Assembly: GCA_951213105.1 (NCBI GenBank)
Contig: OX578155.1
Span: 31,450,857 to 31,514,856, forward strand
Origin: Amaurobius ferox
Taxonomy: Eukaryota > Arthropoda > Arachnida > Araneae > Amaurobiidae
Direction: 5' to 3'
Length of the DNA stretch: 64,000 nt
Part shown: positions 9,851 to 21,720 of the stretch, in pieces
Numbering within the stretch: the stretch's first letter is position 1
Layout: the number at the start of each line of letters is the position of its first letter
Position numbers and translations under genes: made by a program
The notes under the pieces: model-generated
What the model was told of the DNA's origin: nothing
The model's input: the letters and a program-made list of their open reading frames with translations, nothing else
Databases searched by the model: none

Positions 9851-12153
9851 TCTTAAATAATAAAAGGCAATGTCTGTGTGTGTGTGTGTGTGTCTGTCTG
9901 TCTGTCTGTCTTATACACTATACGTTTCGCGACCGCGCGTCGGAGAGCTACGAAATTTGGCAATCGGAGACCCGGGGGGGAGGGAAGGGGACACATGAAA
10001 ACCGATTTTAAAAATTTTAATTATTTTTTTATTTATTTAATGTTTTATGCGATTTCGACCGTTTTTTGCCATTTCTGCCCTTTTTTCTCCACGATCCAGA
10101 CATCGTAGAAAAAAATAAATCACACCATCGGAAAGAGCAGAGAATTTCGAGTAAAAATATATCAATTTCAAATCTGAATTTCGATTTCTAATATTTTTTA
10201 AAGATTTTAAAACAAAACTCACTTTCGGCTCAAAAAATCAATTTTTTGTTTTTAAATTCTCGCATCGTGAAAAGTACTCATAATTTCGACTAATAATTTA
10301 CATTTTTAGAAAGCTGAAATATCTGGCATTCTTACAAGTCTAATGTGGTCCAGAAATAATGAAAATTGCCTTCAGGATGGCAATTTTAAAGACGCCATGA
10401 TTTTAAATTTCTCGGCGTTCCGTTCGTTTCTCCCCCGCTGAAGCAGGGAAGGTGGTGGGTGGGGACGTCAAGGTGGAGGTGACGTCACGGTTCTGAATAG
10501 AGCATATTTTAAATGATGGGACGATCTGGATTTTTTAAATGTATATTTTAACTTTTGGATATTTTAAATGGATATTTTAATTTTATGGATATTTTAAATG
10601 ATGGAACAATGAAACAATGGAATGAGGATGATGGAATTAAGCATATGGTCATTTTAAATTGCAAATTAGCGCGCGGGAAGTTAGCGGTAGGCCCGGGTTC
10701 GATTCCCGACACTGCCAAAACTGCCGCCGTGTTTACGTGGAATACGATCACGTTAAATATGTGGGTCCGTAAGTCCTTCCGAGAGGTTGGTGGTAGGGGA
10801 AGGAGGATACGGCCCCTGTGGATGCCTCCCCCACTGGGTTCCCCTCTAAATTGGGTGAATATGTAGAAAGTTATGGAGATTGTCGCGGAGGGCGCGGCAG
10901 CCCAGTGGTTAGCGCGCGGGAATTGCACTCAGTAGGCCCGGGTTCGATTCCCGCCACTGCCAAAACTTACGGCACGTTCACGCAGAGTACGATCACGTTA
11001 AACATGTGGGTTCGTGAGTCCTTCCGAGAGGTTGGTGGTAGGGGAAGGAGGGTACGGTCTAAATTGGGTGAATAAAAAGAAAGTTATGGAGATTGTCGCG
11101 GAGGGCGAAGTAGCCCAGTGGTTAGCGCGCGGGAATTGCACGCGGTAGGCCCGGGTTCGATTTCCGCCACTGACATGGAGTACGATCACGTTAAACATAT
11201 GGGTCCGTATGTTTTTCCGAGAGGTTGGTGGTAGGGGAAGGAGGGTACGTTCCCTGTGGATGCCTCCCCCACTGGGTTCCGGTCTAAATTGGGTGGCACA
11301 TCCTGGCCGTCCAACCAGTTACCAGGCCCGGGTTCGATTCCCAAAATTGCCGCCGTGTTTACGCGGAGTACGAGCACGTTAAACATGTGGGTCCGTGAGT
11401 CCTTCCGAGAAGTTGGTGGTAGGGGAAGGAGGGTACGGTCTAAATTGGATGAATAAAAAGAAAGTTATGGAGATTGTCGCGTAGGGCAAAGTAGCCCAAT
11501 GGTTAGCGCGCGGAAATTGCACTCGGTAGGCCCGGGTTCGATTCCCAAAATTGCCGCCGTGTTAACGCGGAGTACGATCACGTTAAACATGTGGGTCTGT
11601 AAGTCCTTCCGAGAGGTTGGTGGTAGGGGAAGAAGGGTACGGTCCCTGTGGATGCTTCTCCCACTTGGTTCCGGTCTGAATTGGGTGAATAAAAAGAAAG
11701 TTATGAAGAATATCGCGGAGGGTGAAGTACCCCAGTGGTTAGTGCGCGGGATTTGCACTTGGTAGGCCCGGGTTCGATTCCCAAAATTGCCGAATAAAAA
11801 TAAAGTTATGGAGATTGTCGCGGATGGCACGGTAGCCCAGTGGTTAGCGCGCGGGAATTTCACTCGGTAGGCCCGGGTTCGATTCCCGCCATTGCCAAAA
11901 CTGCAGCCGTGTTCACGCGGAGTACAATCACGTTAAACGTGTGGGACTGCAAGTCCTTCCGAGAGGTTTGTGGTAGGGGAAGGAGGGTACGGTCTCTTTG
12001 GATGCCTCCCCCATTGGGTTCCGGTCTAAATTGTGTGGCACTTCCTGGCCTTCCAAGCAGTTACCTTACACCTTTCTGGTAGGTCGCGCCAACGAGTTTG
12101 CCACGGTCAGAATTTTCAAGGGTAGCGAACAGGCTGGTCGCCAAAGGCGGCTA
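9851..12153 (+). mobile_element. Helitron-like unit 1 (2.3 kb)
   Basis: This unit has a 5' leader with GT/CTGT microsatellite, about 400 bp of AT-rich body, a GC-richer block with 'GGTGGAGGTGACGTCACGG' near 10470-10490, then several tRNA-derived SINE monomers (B-box-like GGGTTCGATTCC near 10695, 10940, 11155, 11330, 11535, 11770 and 11878), and the terminal hairpin plus CTA at 12140-12153. It holds more SINE monomers than the later units. Confidence 0.6.
10880..11100 (+). repeat. tRNA-derived SINE monomer (reference copy)
   Basis: A roughly 210-bp monomer begins with a tRNA-like head: A-box-like 'AGCCCAGTGG' near 10900 and B-box 'GGGTTCGATTCC' near 10940, spaced as in tRNA genes. It continues with 'TACGATCACGTTAAACATGTG', 'CCTTCCGAGAGGTTGGTGG' and 'GGTCTAAATTGGGTG'. 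About twenty such monomers, most with substitutions and several truncated, occur through 10.6-18.0 kb. A related copy on the minus strand at 35.1-35.4 kb is joined to a 5S rRNA head. RNA polymerase III control boxes are seen; transcription is inferred only. Confidence 0.7.
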
Positions 12154-12645
12154 TCTTAAATAATAAAAGGCAATGTCTGTGTGTGTGTGTGTTATGAAGA
12201 ATATCGCGGAGAGTGAAGTACCCCAGTGGTTAGTGCGCGGGATTTGCACTTGGTAGGCCCGGGTTCGATTCCCAAAATTGCCGAATAAAAATAAAGTTAT
12301 GTAGATTGTCGCGGATGGCACGGTAGCCCAGTGGTTAGCGCGCGGGAATTTCACTCAGTAGGCCCGGGTTCGATTCCCGCCATTGCCAAATCTGCAGCCG
12401 TGTTCACGCGGAGTACGATCACGTTAAACGTGTGGGACTGCAAGTCCTTCCGAGAGGTTTGTGGTAGGGGAAGGAGGGTACGGTCTCTTTGGATGCCTCC
12501 CCCATTGGGTTCCGGTCTAAATTGTGTGGCACTTCCTGGCCTTCCAAGCAGTTACCTTACACCTTTCTGGTAGGTCGCGCCAACGAGTTTGCCACGGTCA
12601 GAATTTTCAAGGGTAGCGAACAGGCTGGTCGCCAAAGGCGGCTAG
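12154..12645 (+). mobile_element. Helitron-like unit 2, internally deleted (0.5 kb)
   Basis: The first 40 bases match other unit starts, then the sequence jumps at about 12192 into a SINE monomer (tatgaagaatatcgcgg...), so the AT-rich body is missing. From there to the terminal hairpin it nearly copies the last 450 bp of unit 1. It is a deletion derivative made within the array. Confidence 0.6.
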
Positions 12646-14486
12646 TAAATAATAAAAGGCAATGTCTGTGTGTCTGTGTGTCTTATACACTATACGTTTC
12701 GCGACCGCGCGTCGGAGAGCTACGAAATTTGGCAATCGGAGACCCGGGGGGGAGGGAAGGGGACACGTGAAAACCGATTTTTAAAATTTTAATTATTTTT
12801 TTTGTTATTTAATGTTTTATGCGATTTCGACCGTTCTTTGCCATTTTTGCCCTTTTTTTCCCACGATCCGGACATCGTAGGAAAAAACAAATCACACCAT
12901 CGGAAAGAACTGACAATTGCGAGTAAAAATATATCAATTTCAAATCTGAATTTCGATTTCTAATATTTTTTAAAGATTTTAAAACAAAAGTCACTTTTTG
13001 CTCAAAAAAAGTATTTTTGGTTTTTAAATTCTCGCATAGTAAAAAGTACTCATAATTTCGACTAATAATTTACATTTTTAGAAAGGTCAAACATCTGGCA
13101 TTCTTACAAGTCCAATCTGGTCAGGAAATATTCCGTATTGCCCACAGGATCGGGATTTTAAAAGTTTCCGAATTTCAATTTCTCGGCGTGCCGCTTCTTA
13201 ACCGGCGTTTCTCCCCCGAAGAAGGAGGGAAGGTGGTGGGTAGGGACGTCAAGGTGGAGGTGACGTCACGGTTCTGAATAGAGCTCCTTTACTCCATATA
13301 AATTATTATATTTATATTTTAAATGATGGAACGATATGGATTTTTTAAATGTATATTTTAACTTTTGGATATTTTAAATGGATATTTTAATTTTATGGAT
13401 ATTTTAAATGATGGAACAATGAAACAATGGAATGAGGATGATGGAATTAAGCATATGGTCATTTTAAATTGCAAATTAGCGCGCGGAAGTTAGCGGTAGG
13501 CCCGGGTTCGATTCCCGCCACTGCCAAAACTGCCGCCGTGTTTACGTGGAATACGATCACCTTAAATATGTGGGTCCGTAAGTTCTTCCGAGAGGTTGGT
13601 ATTAGGGGAAGGAGGATACGGCCCCTGTGGAGGTGGGTTCCCGTTTAAATTGGGTGAATATATAGAAAGTTATGGAGATTGTCGCGGAGGGCGCGGCAGC
13701 CCAGTGGTTAGCGCGCGGGAATTGCACTCAGTAGGCCCGGGTTCGATTCCCGCCACTGCCAAAACTTACGCCACGTTCACGCAGAGTACGATCACGTTAA
13801 ACATGTGGGTTCGTGAGTCCTTCCGAGAGGTTGCTGGTAGGGGAAGGAGGGTACGGTCTAAATTGGGTGAATAAAAAGAAAGTTATGGAGATTGTCGCGG
13901 AGGGCGAAGTAGCCCAGTGGTTAGCGCGCGGGAATTGCACGCGGTAGGCCCGGGTTCGATTTCCAAAATTGCCGCCGTGTTCACGCGGAGTACGATCACG
14001 CGGAATAAACATGTGGGTCTGTAAGTCCTTTCGAGAGGTTGGTGGTTGGGGAAGGAGGGTACGGTCCCCGTGGGTGCCTCTCCCACTGGGTTCCGGTCTA
14101 AATTCGGTGAATAAAAAGAAAGTTATGGAAAATGTCGCGGGGGGCGAAGTACCTCAGTGGTTAGCGCGCGGGATTTGCACTAGCGCGCGAGAATTGCACT
14201 CGGTAGGCCCGGGTTCGATTTCCGCCACTGACACGCAGTACGATCACGTTAAACATATGGGTCCGTATGTTTTTCCGAGAGGTTGGTGGTAGGGGAAGGA
14301 GGGTACGTTCCCTGTGGATGCCTCCCCCACTGGGTTCCGGTCTAAATTGGGTGGCACATCCTGGCCGTCCAACCAGTTACCTTACACCTTTCTGGTAGGT
14401 CGCGCCAACGAGTTTGCCACGGTTGGAATTTGCCACGATCAGCATTTTCAAGGGTTGCGAACAGGCTGGTCGCCAAAGGCGGCTAG
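12646..14486 (+). mobile_element. Helitron-like unit 3 (1.84 kb)
   Basis: A full-length unit with leader, AT-rich body, 'GACGTCACGG' block near 13262, four SINE monomers and the terminal hairpin with CTAG at 14483-14486. It is almost the same as unit 4. For example, the minus-strand frames at 13797-14012 and 15654-15869 translate to the same 71 residues. Confidence 0.65.
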
Positions 14487-16343
14487 TAAATAATAAAAGG
14501 CAATGTCTGTCTGTGTGTGTGTCTGTGTGTCTGTCTTATACACTATACGTTTCGCGACCGCGCGTCGGAGAGCTACGAAATTTGGCAATCGGAGACCTGG
14601 GGGGGGAGGGAAGGGGACACGTGAAAACCGATTTTTAAAATTTTAATATTTTTTTTATTTATTTAATGTTTTATGCGATTTCGACCGTTTTTTGCCCTTT
14701 TTTCTCCACGATCCAGACGTCGTAGAAAAAAACAAATCACACCATCGGAAAGAGCAGACAATTGCGAGTAAAAATATATCAATTTCAAATCTGAATTTCG
14801 ATTTCTAATATTTTTTAAAGATTTTAAAACAAAAGTCACTTTTGGCTCAAAAAAAGTATTTTTGGTTTTTAAATTCTCGCATAGTAAAAAGTACTCATAA
14901 TTTCGACTAATAATTTACATTTTTAGAAAGGTCAAACATTTGGCATTCTTACAAGTCCAATCTGGTCAGGAAATATTCCGTATTGCCCACAGGATCGGGA
15001 TTTTAAAAGTTTCCGAATTTCAATTTCTCGGCTTTCCGCTCGGCGTGCCGCTTCTTAACCGGCGTTTCTCCCCCGAAGAAGGAGGAAAGGTGGTGGGTAG
15101 GGACGTCAAGGTGGAGGTGACGTCACGGTTCTGAATAGAGCTCCTTTACTCCATATAAATTATTATATTTATATTTTAAATGATGGAACGATATGGATTT
15201 TTTAAATGTATATTTTAACTTTTGGATATTTTAAATGGATATTTTAATTTTATGGATATTTTAAATGATGGAACAATGAAACAATGGAATGAGGATGATG
15301 GAATTAAGCATATGGTCATTTTAAATTGCAAATTAGCGCGCGGAAGTTAGCGGTAGGCCCGGGTTCGATTCCCGCCACTGCCAAAACTGCCGCCGAGTTT
15401 ACGTGGAATACGATCAACTTAAATATGTGGGTCCGTAAGTTCTTCCGAGAGGTTGGTATTAGGGGAAGGAGGATACGGCCCCTGTGGAGGTGGGTTCCCG
15501 TCTAAATTGGGTGAATATATAGAAAGTTAAGGAGATTGTCGCGGAGGGCGCGGCAGCCCAGTGGTTAGCGCGCGGGAATTGCACTCAGTAGGCCCGGGTT
15601 CGATTCCCGCCACTGCCAAAACTTACGCCACGTTCACGCAGAGTACGATCACGTTAAACATGTGGGTTCGTGAGTCCTTCCGAGAGGTTGCTGGTAGGGG
15701 AAGGAGGGTACGGTCTAAATTGGGTGAATAAAAAGAAAGTTATGGAGATTGTCGCGGAGGGCGAAGTAGCCCAGTGGTTAGCGCGCGGGAATTGCACGCG
15801 GTAGGCCCGGGTTCGATTTCCAAAATTGCCGCCGTGTTCACGCGGAGTACGATCACGCGGAATAAACATGTGGGTCTGTAAGTCCTTTCGAGAGGTTGGT
15901 GGTTGGGGAAGGAGGGTACGGTCCCCGTGGGTGCCTCTCCCACTGGGTTCCGGTCTAAATTCGGTGAATAAAAAGAAAGTTATGGAAAATGTCGCGGGGG
16001 GCGAAGTTCCTCAGTGGTTAGCGCGCGGGATTTGCACTAGCGCGCGAGAATTGCACTCGGTAGGCCCGGGTTCGATTTCCGACACTGACACGCAGTACGA
16101 TCACGTTAAACATATGGGTCCGTATGTTTTTCCGAGAGGTTGGTGGTAGGGGAAGGAGGGTACGTTCCCTGTGGATGCCTCCCCCACTGGGTTCCGGTCT
16201 AAATTGGGTGGCACATCCTGGCCGTCCAACCAGTTACCTTACACCTTTCTGGTAGGTCGCGCCAACGAGTTTGCCACGGTTGGAATTTGCCACGATCAGC
16301 ATTTTCAAGGGTTGCGAACAGGCTGGTCGCCAAAGGCGGCTAG
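14487..16343 (+). mobile_element. Helitron-like unit 4 (1.86 kb)
   Basis: Near-identical to unit 3, with a small duplication near 15027-15045 ('CGGCTTTCCGCTCGGCG') and scattered substitutions. It ends at CTAG 16340-16343. Confidence 0.65.
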
Positions 16344-18174
16344 TAAATAATAAAAGGCAATGTCTGTCTGTGTGTGTGTCTGTGTGTCTGTCTTATACAC
16401 TATACGTTTCGCGACCGCGCGTCGGAGAGCTACGAAATTTGGCAATCGGAGACCTGGGGGGGGAGGGAAGGGGACACGTGAAAACCGATTTTTAAAATTT
16501 TAATATTTTTTTTATTTATTTAATGTTTTATGCGATTTCGACCGTTTTTTGCCCTTTTTTCTCCACGATCCAGACGTCGTAGAAAAAAACAAATCACACC
16601 ATCGGAAAGAGCAGACAATTGCGAGTAAAAATATATCAATTTCAAATCTGAATTTCGATTTCTAATATTTTTTAAAGATTTTAAAACAAAAGTCACTTTT
16701 GGCTCAAAAAAACGATTTTTGGTTTTTAAATTCTCGCATAGTAAAAAGTACTCATAATTTCGACTAATAATTTACATTTTTAGAAAGGTCAAACATCTGG
16801 CATTCTTACAAGTCCAATCTGGTCAGGAAATATTCCGTATTGCCCACAGGATCGGGATTTTAAAAGTTTCCGAATTTCAATTTCTCGGCGTTCCGCTTCT
16901 TAACCGGCATTACTCCCCCGAAAAAGGAGGGAAGGTGGTGGGTAGGAACGTCAAGGTGGAGGTGACGTCACGGTTCTGAATAGAGCTTCTTTACTCCATA
17001 TAAATTATTATATTTATATTTTAAATTATGGAACGATATGGATTTTTTAAATGTATATTTTAACTTTTGGATATTTTAAATGGATATTTTAATTTTATGG
17101 ATATTTTAAATGATGGAACAATGAAACAATGGAATGAGGATGATGGAATTAAGCATATGGTCATTTTAAATTGCAAATTAGCGCGCGGGAAGTTAGCGGT
17201 AGGCCCGGGTTCGATTCCCGCCACTTCCAAAACTGCCGCCGTGTTTACGTGGAATACGATCACGTTAAATATGTGGGTCCGTAAGTTCTTCCGAGAGGTT
17301 GGTGGTAGGGGAAGGAGGATACGGCCCCTGTGGAGGTGGGTTCCCGTCTAAATTGGGTGAATATATAGAAAGTTATGGAGATTGTCGCGGAGGGCGCGGC
17401 AGCCCAGTGGTTAGCGCGCGGGAATTGCACTCAGTAGGCCCGGGTTCGATTCCCGCCACTGCCAAAACTTACGCCACGTTCACGCAGAGTACGATCACGT
17501 TAAACATGTGGGTTCGTGAGTCCTTCCGAGAGGTTGCTGGTAGGGGAAGTAGGGTACGGTCTAAATTGAGTGAATAAAAAGAAAGTTATGGAGATTGTCG
17601 CGGAGGGCGAAGTAGCCCAGTGGTTAGCGGGCGGGAATTGCACGCGGTAGGCCCGGGTTCGATTTCCAAAATTGCCGCCGTGTTCACGCGGAATAAACAT
17701 GTGGGTCTGTAAGTCCTTTCGAGAGGTTGGTGGTTGGGGAAGGAGGGTACGGTCCCCGTGGGTGCCTCTCCCACTGGGTTCCGGTCTAAATTCGGTGAAA
17801 AAAAAGAAAGTTATGGAAAATGTCGCGGGGGGGCGAAGTACCTCAGTGGTTAGCGCGCGGGATTTGCACTAGCGCGCGAGAATTGCACTCGGTAGGCCCG
17901 GGTTCGATTTCCGCCACTGACACGGAGTACGATCACGTTAAACATATGGGTCCGTATGTTTTTCCGAGAGGTTGGTGGTAGGGGAAGGAGGTACGTTCCC
18001 TGTGGATGCTTCCCCCACTGGGTTCCGGTCTAAATTGGGTGGCACATCCTGGCCGTCCAACCAGTTACCTTACACCTTTCTGGTAGGTCGCGCCAACGAG
18101 TTTGCCACGGTTGGAATTTGCCACGATCAGCATTTTCAAGGGTTGCGAACAGGCTGGTCGCCAAAGGCGGCTAG
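16344..18174 (+). mobile_element. Helitron-like unit 5 (1.83 kb)
   Basis: Last unit of the array, like units 3 and 4 but with small indels (for example, a short deletion near 17690 and a base lost near 17990). It ends with the hairpin and CTAG at 18171-18174, after which zinc-finger sequence resumes. Confidence 0.65.
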
Positions 18175-18665
18175 TTATTAATATCTAAACAACATTTTAA
18201 TGAAAATACTTTCAGGTGCATTTCACATGTACATGGTTTCGCACCTGTGTGCATAAATTTGTGATTATATAAAGAACATATATTTTTGAAAGCGTTTCCT
18301 GGCACAATTCACATGCAAATGGCTTTTCACATGTGTGCACACATTTGCTAAACAAAATTACATTTTATAGAACATACTTTTTTGCCCATTTTACATGCAA
18401 ATGGTTTCTCACCTGTGTGCAGGAATTTGTGTTGATTTAAATTACATTTTAGTGAAAATGTTTTCTGGCACATTTCACATGCAAATGGTTTCTCACCATT
18501 GTGCACAAGTTTGTGCTGATCTAAATGACTTTTTCATGAAAATGCTTCTTAGATCAATTTCATATGCAAATTGTTTCTTCGCTATGTGCTCACGTTTGTG
18601 TTGATTTAAATTACCTTTTCGTAAAAATGCTTCCGGAACATTTCGAAAGCAAATGGTTTCTCAGC
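18175..18665 (-). pseudogene. C2H2 zinc-finger array, decayed segment
   Basis: About six degenerate fingers at 84-bp spacing on the minus strand. The better ones lie near 18390-18520, where the plus strand shows 'GGCACATTTCACATGCAAATGG' twice. Stops and frame changes interrupt every finger or two, and no open frame covers more than two. The segment ends at the TATGTGCA target duplication (18666-18673) of the MITE at 18674-19476. Confidence 0.75.
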
Positions 18666-18673
18666 TATGTGCA

Positions 18674-19476
18674 TCTAGGCTTACCATAATTTTGGAAGTC
18701 CAACCCAGGACGCTTTTTCAAAAAGGGAAAATATACAGTGGCATGACCATAGAAAGGAGGGAGGGGGTTAACACTCCACTACAGGGATATTGTGTTATAA
18801 CATCCTTTTATGCTAGCAATTGCCCCTTATTCTAACTATGAATACAGTACCCCTTCCACTACGGTGAAACCCTAGTTTCAGGGGCGGATCAGGTGTGGAA
18901 TTTTGAGTGGAAACTTGTATTGCCAAATCAACAACAGCGATGATGATATTTTCTGCCACTACCAACATAGTGTTAATTAATTGATTTTTTTTTGGAGGGG
19001 GGGGGGAGAGAAATTTCCCCTATTCCCCACCCATGGAACCACCCCTGCTCACCTTGCGTAAAGAATGCATAAATAATATTTAGAATACAGAATAGGCTAC
19101 TAGTCTCAAGATAAGATTAAAATACCTTGCGCAAACTTTCCATACCACAATCACTTTTATTGAAAGAGGAAGCTACACAAATCAAAATTGTTCTGTAATT
19201 CAATTTGAACTGGGTCCTGGCTGTGAACTATCAACTTCATTATCACCAGCACATAAAAAATTTTAAAGTTTTGGCAAATTGCATTTTGACAGTGGTATAA
19301 ATGTAGTTGAGTGATATAAATATTTTTAGTTGATTATTTTTTTTAAATATTGATTTCATTATTTTTTTTGCTTACTTGATTGCTTATTCCCAGACATTTT
19401 GCTTACCCTGGACTGGACACCTGGACGCACATTCAAAATCCGGACTGTTAGGGAAACCCCGGATGTATGGTAAGCA
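18674..19476. mobile_element. hAT-like MITE, copy 1
   Basis: An 803-bp insertion with short inverted ends (GCTTACCATA near the left end, TATGGTAAGC at the right). It is flanked by a perfect 8-bp duplication, TATGTGCA, at 18666-18673 and 19477-19484. An 8-bp duplication fits hAT elements. It has no open frame of note, so it is non-autonomous. A second copy lies at 51213-51943. The insertion splits the C2H2 array; an 89-residue minus-strand frame at 19384-19653 reads from a finger into the MITE and is an artefact. Confidence 0.75.
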
Positions 19477-19484
19477 TATGTGCA

Positions 19485-21720
19485 CCAGTTTTTGTGTATT
19501 TAAACTACTTTTAAGTGAAAATGATTTCTGGCACATTTCACATGCAAATGGTTCCTCATTTGTGTATACACGTTTGTTTATATTTAGACTACCTTTTTGT
19601 GAAAATGCTTTCTGGACAATTTCACATCCAAATGGTTTCTCACCTACGTGCACATGCTTGTGTATAACTCAAACACATTTAGTTGAAAAAGTCTTCTGAC
19701 ACATTTCACATCCCAATGGTTTCTAACCTGTGTTCACCAGTTTGTGACAGTTTAACTCATCTTTTCATGAAAAACGCTTACGGGCACATATCACATGCAA
19801 ATGTTTTTTCACTTGCATGCACGTATTTGTGCTTATTTAAACTACTTTTTTGAAAAATGCTTTCTGGTACATTTCAGATACAAATGGTTTCTTACATGTG
19901 TGTCCAAGATTGTGTTTATTTAAAGTAACTTTTGTTGAAAATGCTTTTTGGCACATTTCACATGCAAATGTTTTCTCACCTGTATGCACATGTTTGTGTA
20001 TATTTAAACTACTTTTCTGTGAAAATGCTTTCTGACACATTTCGCATTCAAATGGTTTCTCACCTGTGTGTGCAAGTTTCTGCCTGTTTAAATCATCTTT
20101 TCGTGAAAATGTGTTCTGGTACATTTCACATGAAAATGGTTTCTCACCTGTATGCTTACGTTTGTGTACATTTAAATTATTTCTGTGTGAAAATGTTTTC
20201 TGGCACATTTCACATGCAAATGGTTTCTCACCTGTATGAACAAGTTTGTGCATACTTGAATTATATTTTTGTGAAAATGCTTTCTGGCACATTTCGCATG
20301 CAAATGGTTTCTCACCTGTGTGCATACGTTTGTGCACATCTGAACTACTTTTTGAGAAAATACTTTCCGGCACATTTCACATGCAAATGGTTTCCATCTG
20401 TGAGCACACGTTTGTGTACATTCAAATTATTTCTGTGTGAAAATGTTTTCTGGCACATTTCACATGCAAATAGTTTCTCACCAGTGTGAACACGTTTGTG
20501 TATATTCAGACTACTTTTTGTGAAAATGCTTTCTGGCACATTTCACATCCAAATGGTTTCTCACCTATGTGCACAAGTTTGTACTTACTTAAATTATGTT
20601 TTTGTGAAAATGCTTTCTGGCACAGTTCACATCCAAATGGTTTCTCACATGTGTGCACACGTTTGCGTATATCTAAACAACTTTTTCCTAAAATTACTTT
20701 CTGGCACATTTCACATGCAAATGGTTTCTCACCTGTGTGCACAAGTTTATGCTTACTTAAATCATGTTTTTATGAAAATGCTTCTTGGCACATATCACAT
20801 GTAAATGGTTTCTCACCTTTATGCAAAAGATTGTGTACATTTAAACTACTTTTTCGTGAATATGCTTTCTGGCACATCTCACATGAAAATGGTTTCTCAC
20901 CTGTATGCTCACGTTTGTGTACATTTAAATTATTTCTGTGTGAAAATGTTTTCTGGCACATTTCACATACAAATAGTTTCTCACCTGTGTGCACCCGTTT
21001 GTGTATATTCAGTCTACCTTTTTGTGAAAATTATTTCTGGCACATTTCACATCCAAATGGTTTCTCATCTGTGTGCACAAGTTTGTACTTACTTAAATTA
21101 TGTTTTTGTGAAAATGCTTTCTGGCACAATTCACATCCAAATGGTTTCTCACATGTGTGCACACGTTTGCGTATATCTAAACTACTTTTTCCTAAAATTA
21201 CTTTCTGGCACATTTCACATGCAAATGGTTTCTCTCCTGTGTGCACAAGTTTATGCTTACTTAAATCATGTTTTTGTGAAAATGCTTCCTGGCACATATT
21301 GCATGTAAATGGTTTCTCACCTTTATGCAAAAGATTGTGTATATTTAAACTACTTTTTCGTGAATATGCTTTCTGGCACATTTCACATGAAAATGGTTTC
21401 TCACATGTATGCTCACGTTTGTGTACATTTAAATTATTTCTGTGTGAAAATGTTTTCTGGCACATTTCACATGCAAATGTTTTCTTACCTGTGTGCACAA
21501 GTTTGTACTTACTTAAATGATATTTTTGTGAAAATGCTTCCTGGCACATATCACATGCAAATGGTTTCTTACCTGTATGCACACATTTGTGCTTATTTAA
21601 ATTACCTCTTAGTGAAAATGTTTCCTGGCACATTTTACTTGCAAATGGTTTCTCATCTTTGTTTACAATTTTGTACATATCTAAATCATTTCTTCTTGAA
21701 AATGCTATCTGGGGCTATGT
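19485..21720 (-). pseudogene. C2H2 zinc-finger array, main segment (about 26 fingers)
   Basis: Tandem 28-residue fingers run on the minus strand with the C-x2-C-x12-H-x3-H pattern and [21 protein letters not shown] linkers. Open blocks are 21678-21031 (eight fingers), 20994-20770, 20742-20506, 20539-20345 and 20373-19837. Stops (for example TAA near 21030 and near 20770) and frameshifts separate them. Many fingers have lost a ligand: the first His is Tyr in the SKYKLVH fingers, Arg in DIRKRVH, and the first Cys is Ser in the first finger. No KRAB, BTB, ZAD or other effector domain is visible upstream. A working gene of this kind would encode a nuclear DNA-binding protein. As it stands this is a pseudogene, or at best a source of short finger peptides. 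It is continued by the segments at 18175, 9747 and 4120. Confidence 0.85.

Larger units (their letters stand above)
9851..18174 (+). mobile_element. Head-to-tail array of Helitron-like elements, five units
   Basis: Each unit starts with a conserved (TC)TTAAATAATAAAAGGCA block, a GT-rich microsatellite and 'CACTATACGTTTCGCGACCG', and ends with CGCCAAAGGCG (4-bp stem, AAA loop) directly before GCTAG. A short hairpin just ahead of a CTRR terminus with no target duplication is the Helitron pattern. Units run 9851-12153, 12154-12645, 12646-14486, 14487-16343 and 16344-18174. No Rep/helicase gene is present, so the units are non-autonomous. The zinc-finger array continues on both sides, so the whole array entered, or grew at, a single site. 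Confidence 0.65.

Noticed and set aside
10880..10965. True tRNA gene
   Set aside because: A and B boxes are present, but it is repeated many times with the SINE body attached, the acceptor stem does not pair well and no T-run terminator follows. It is SINE-derived.
10548..17872. Many short frames with ARELHSVGPGSIPATAKT-like peptides on both strands
   Set aside because: They are translations of the tRNA-derived SINE monomers; B-box GGGTTCGATTCC gives the recurrent GPGSIP/IEPGP strings.
20486..21520. 344-residue plus-strand open frame across the zinc-finger array
   Set aside because: It is the antisense of the C2H2 fingers; repeated 84-bp units without stops in that frame keep it open. Same for the plus-strand frames at 19932-20489, 20805-21308 and 21309-21782, and the minus-strand frames at 36790-37893.
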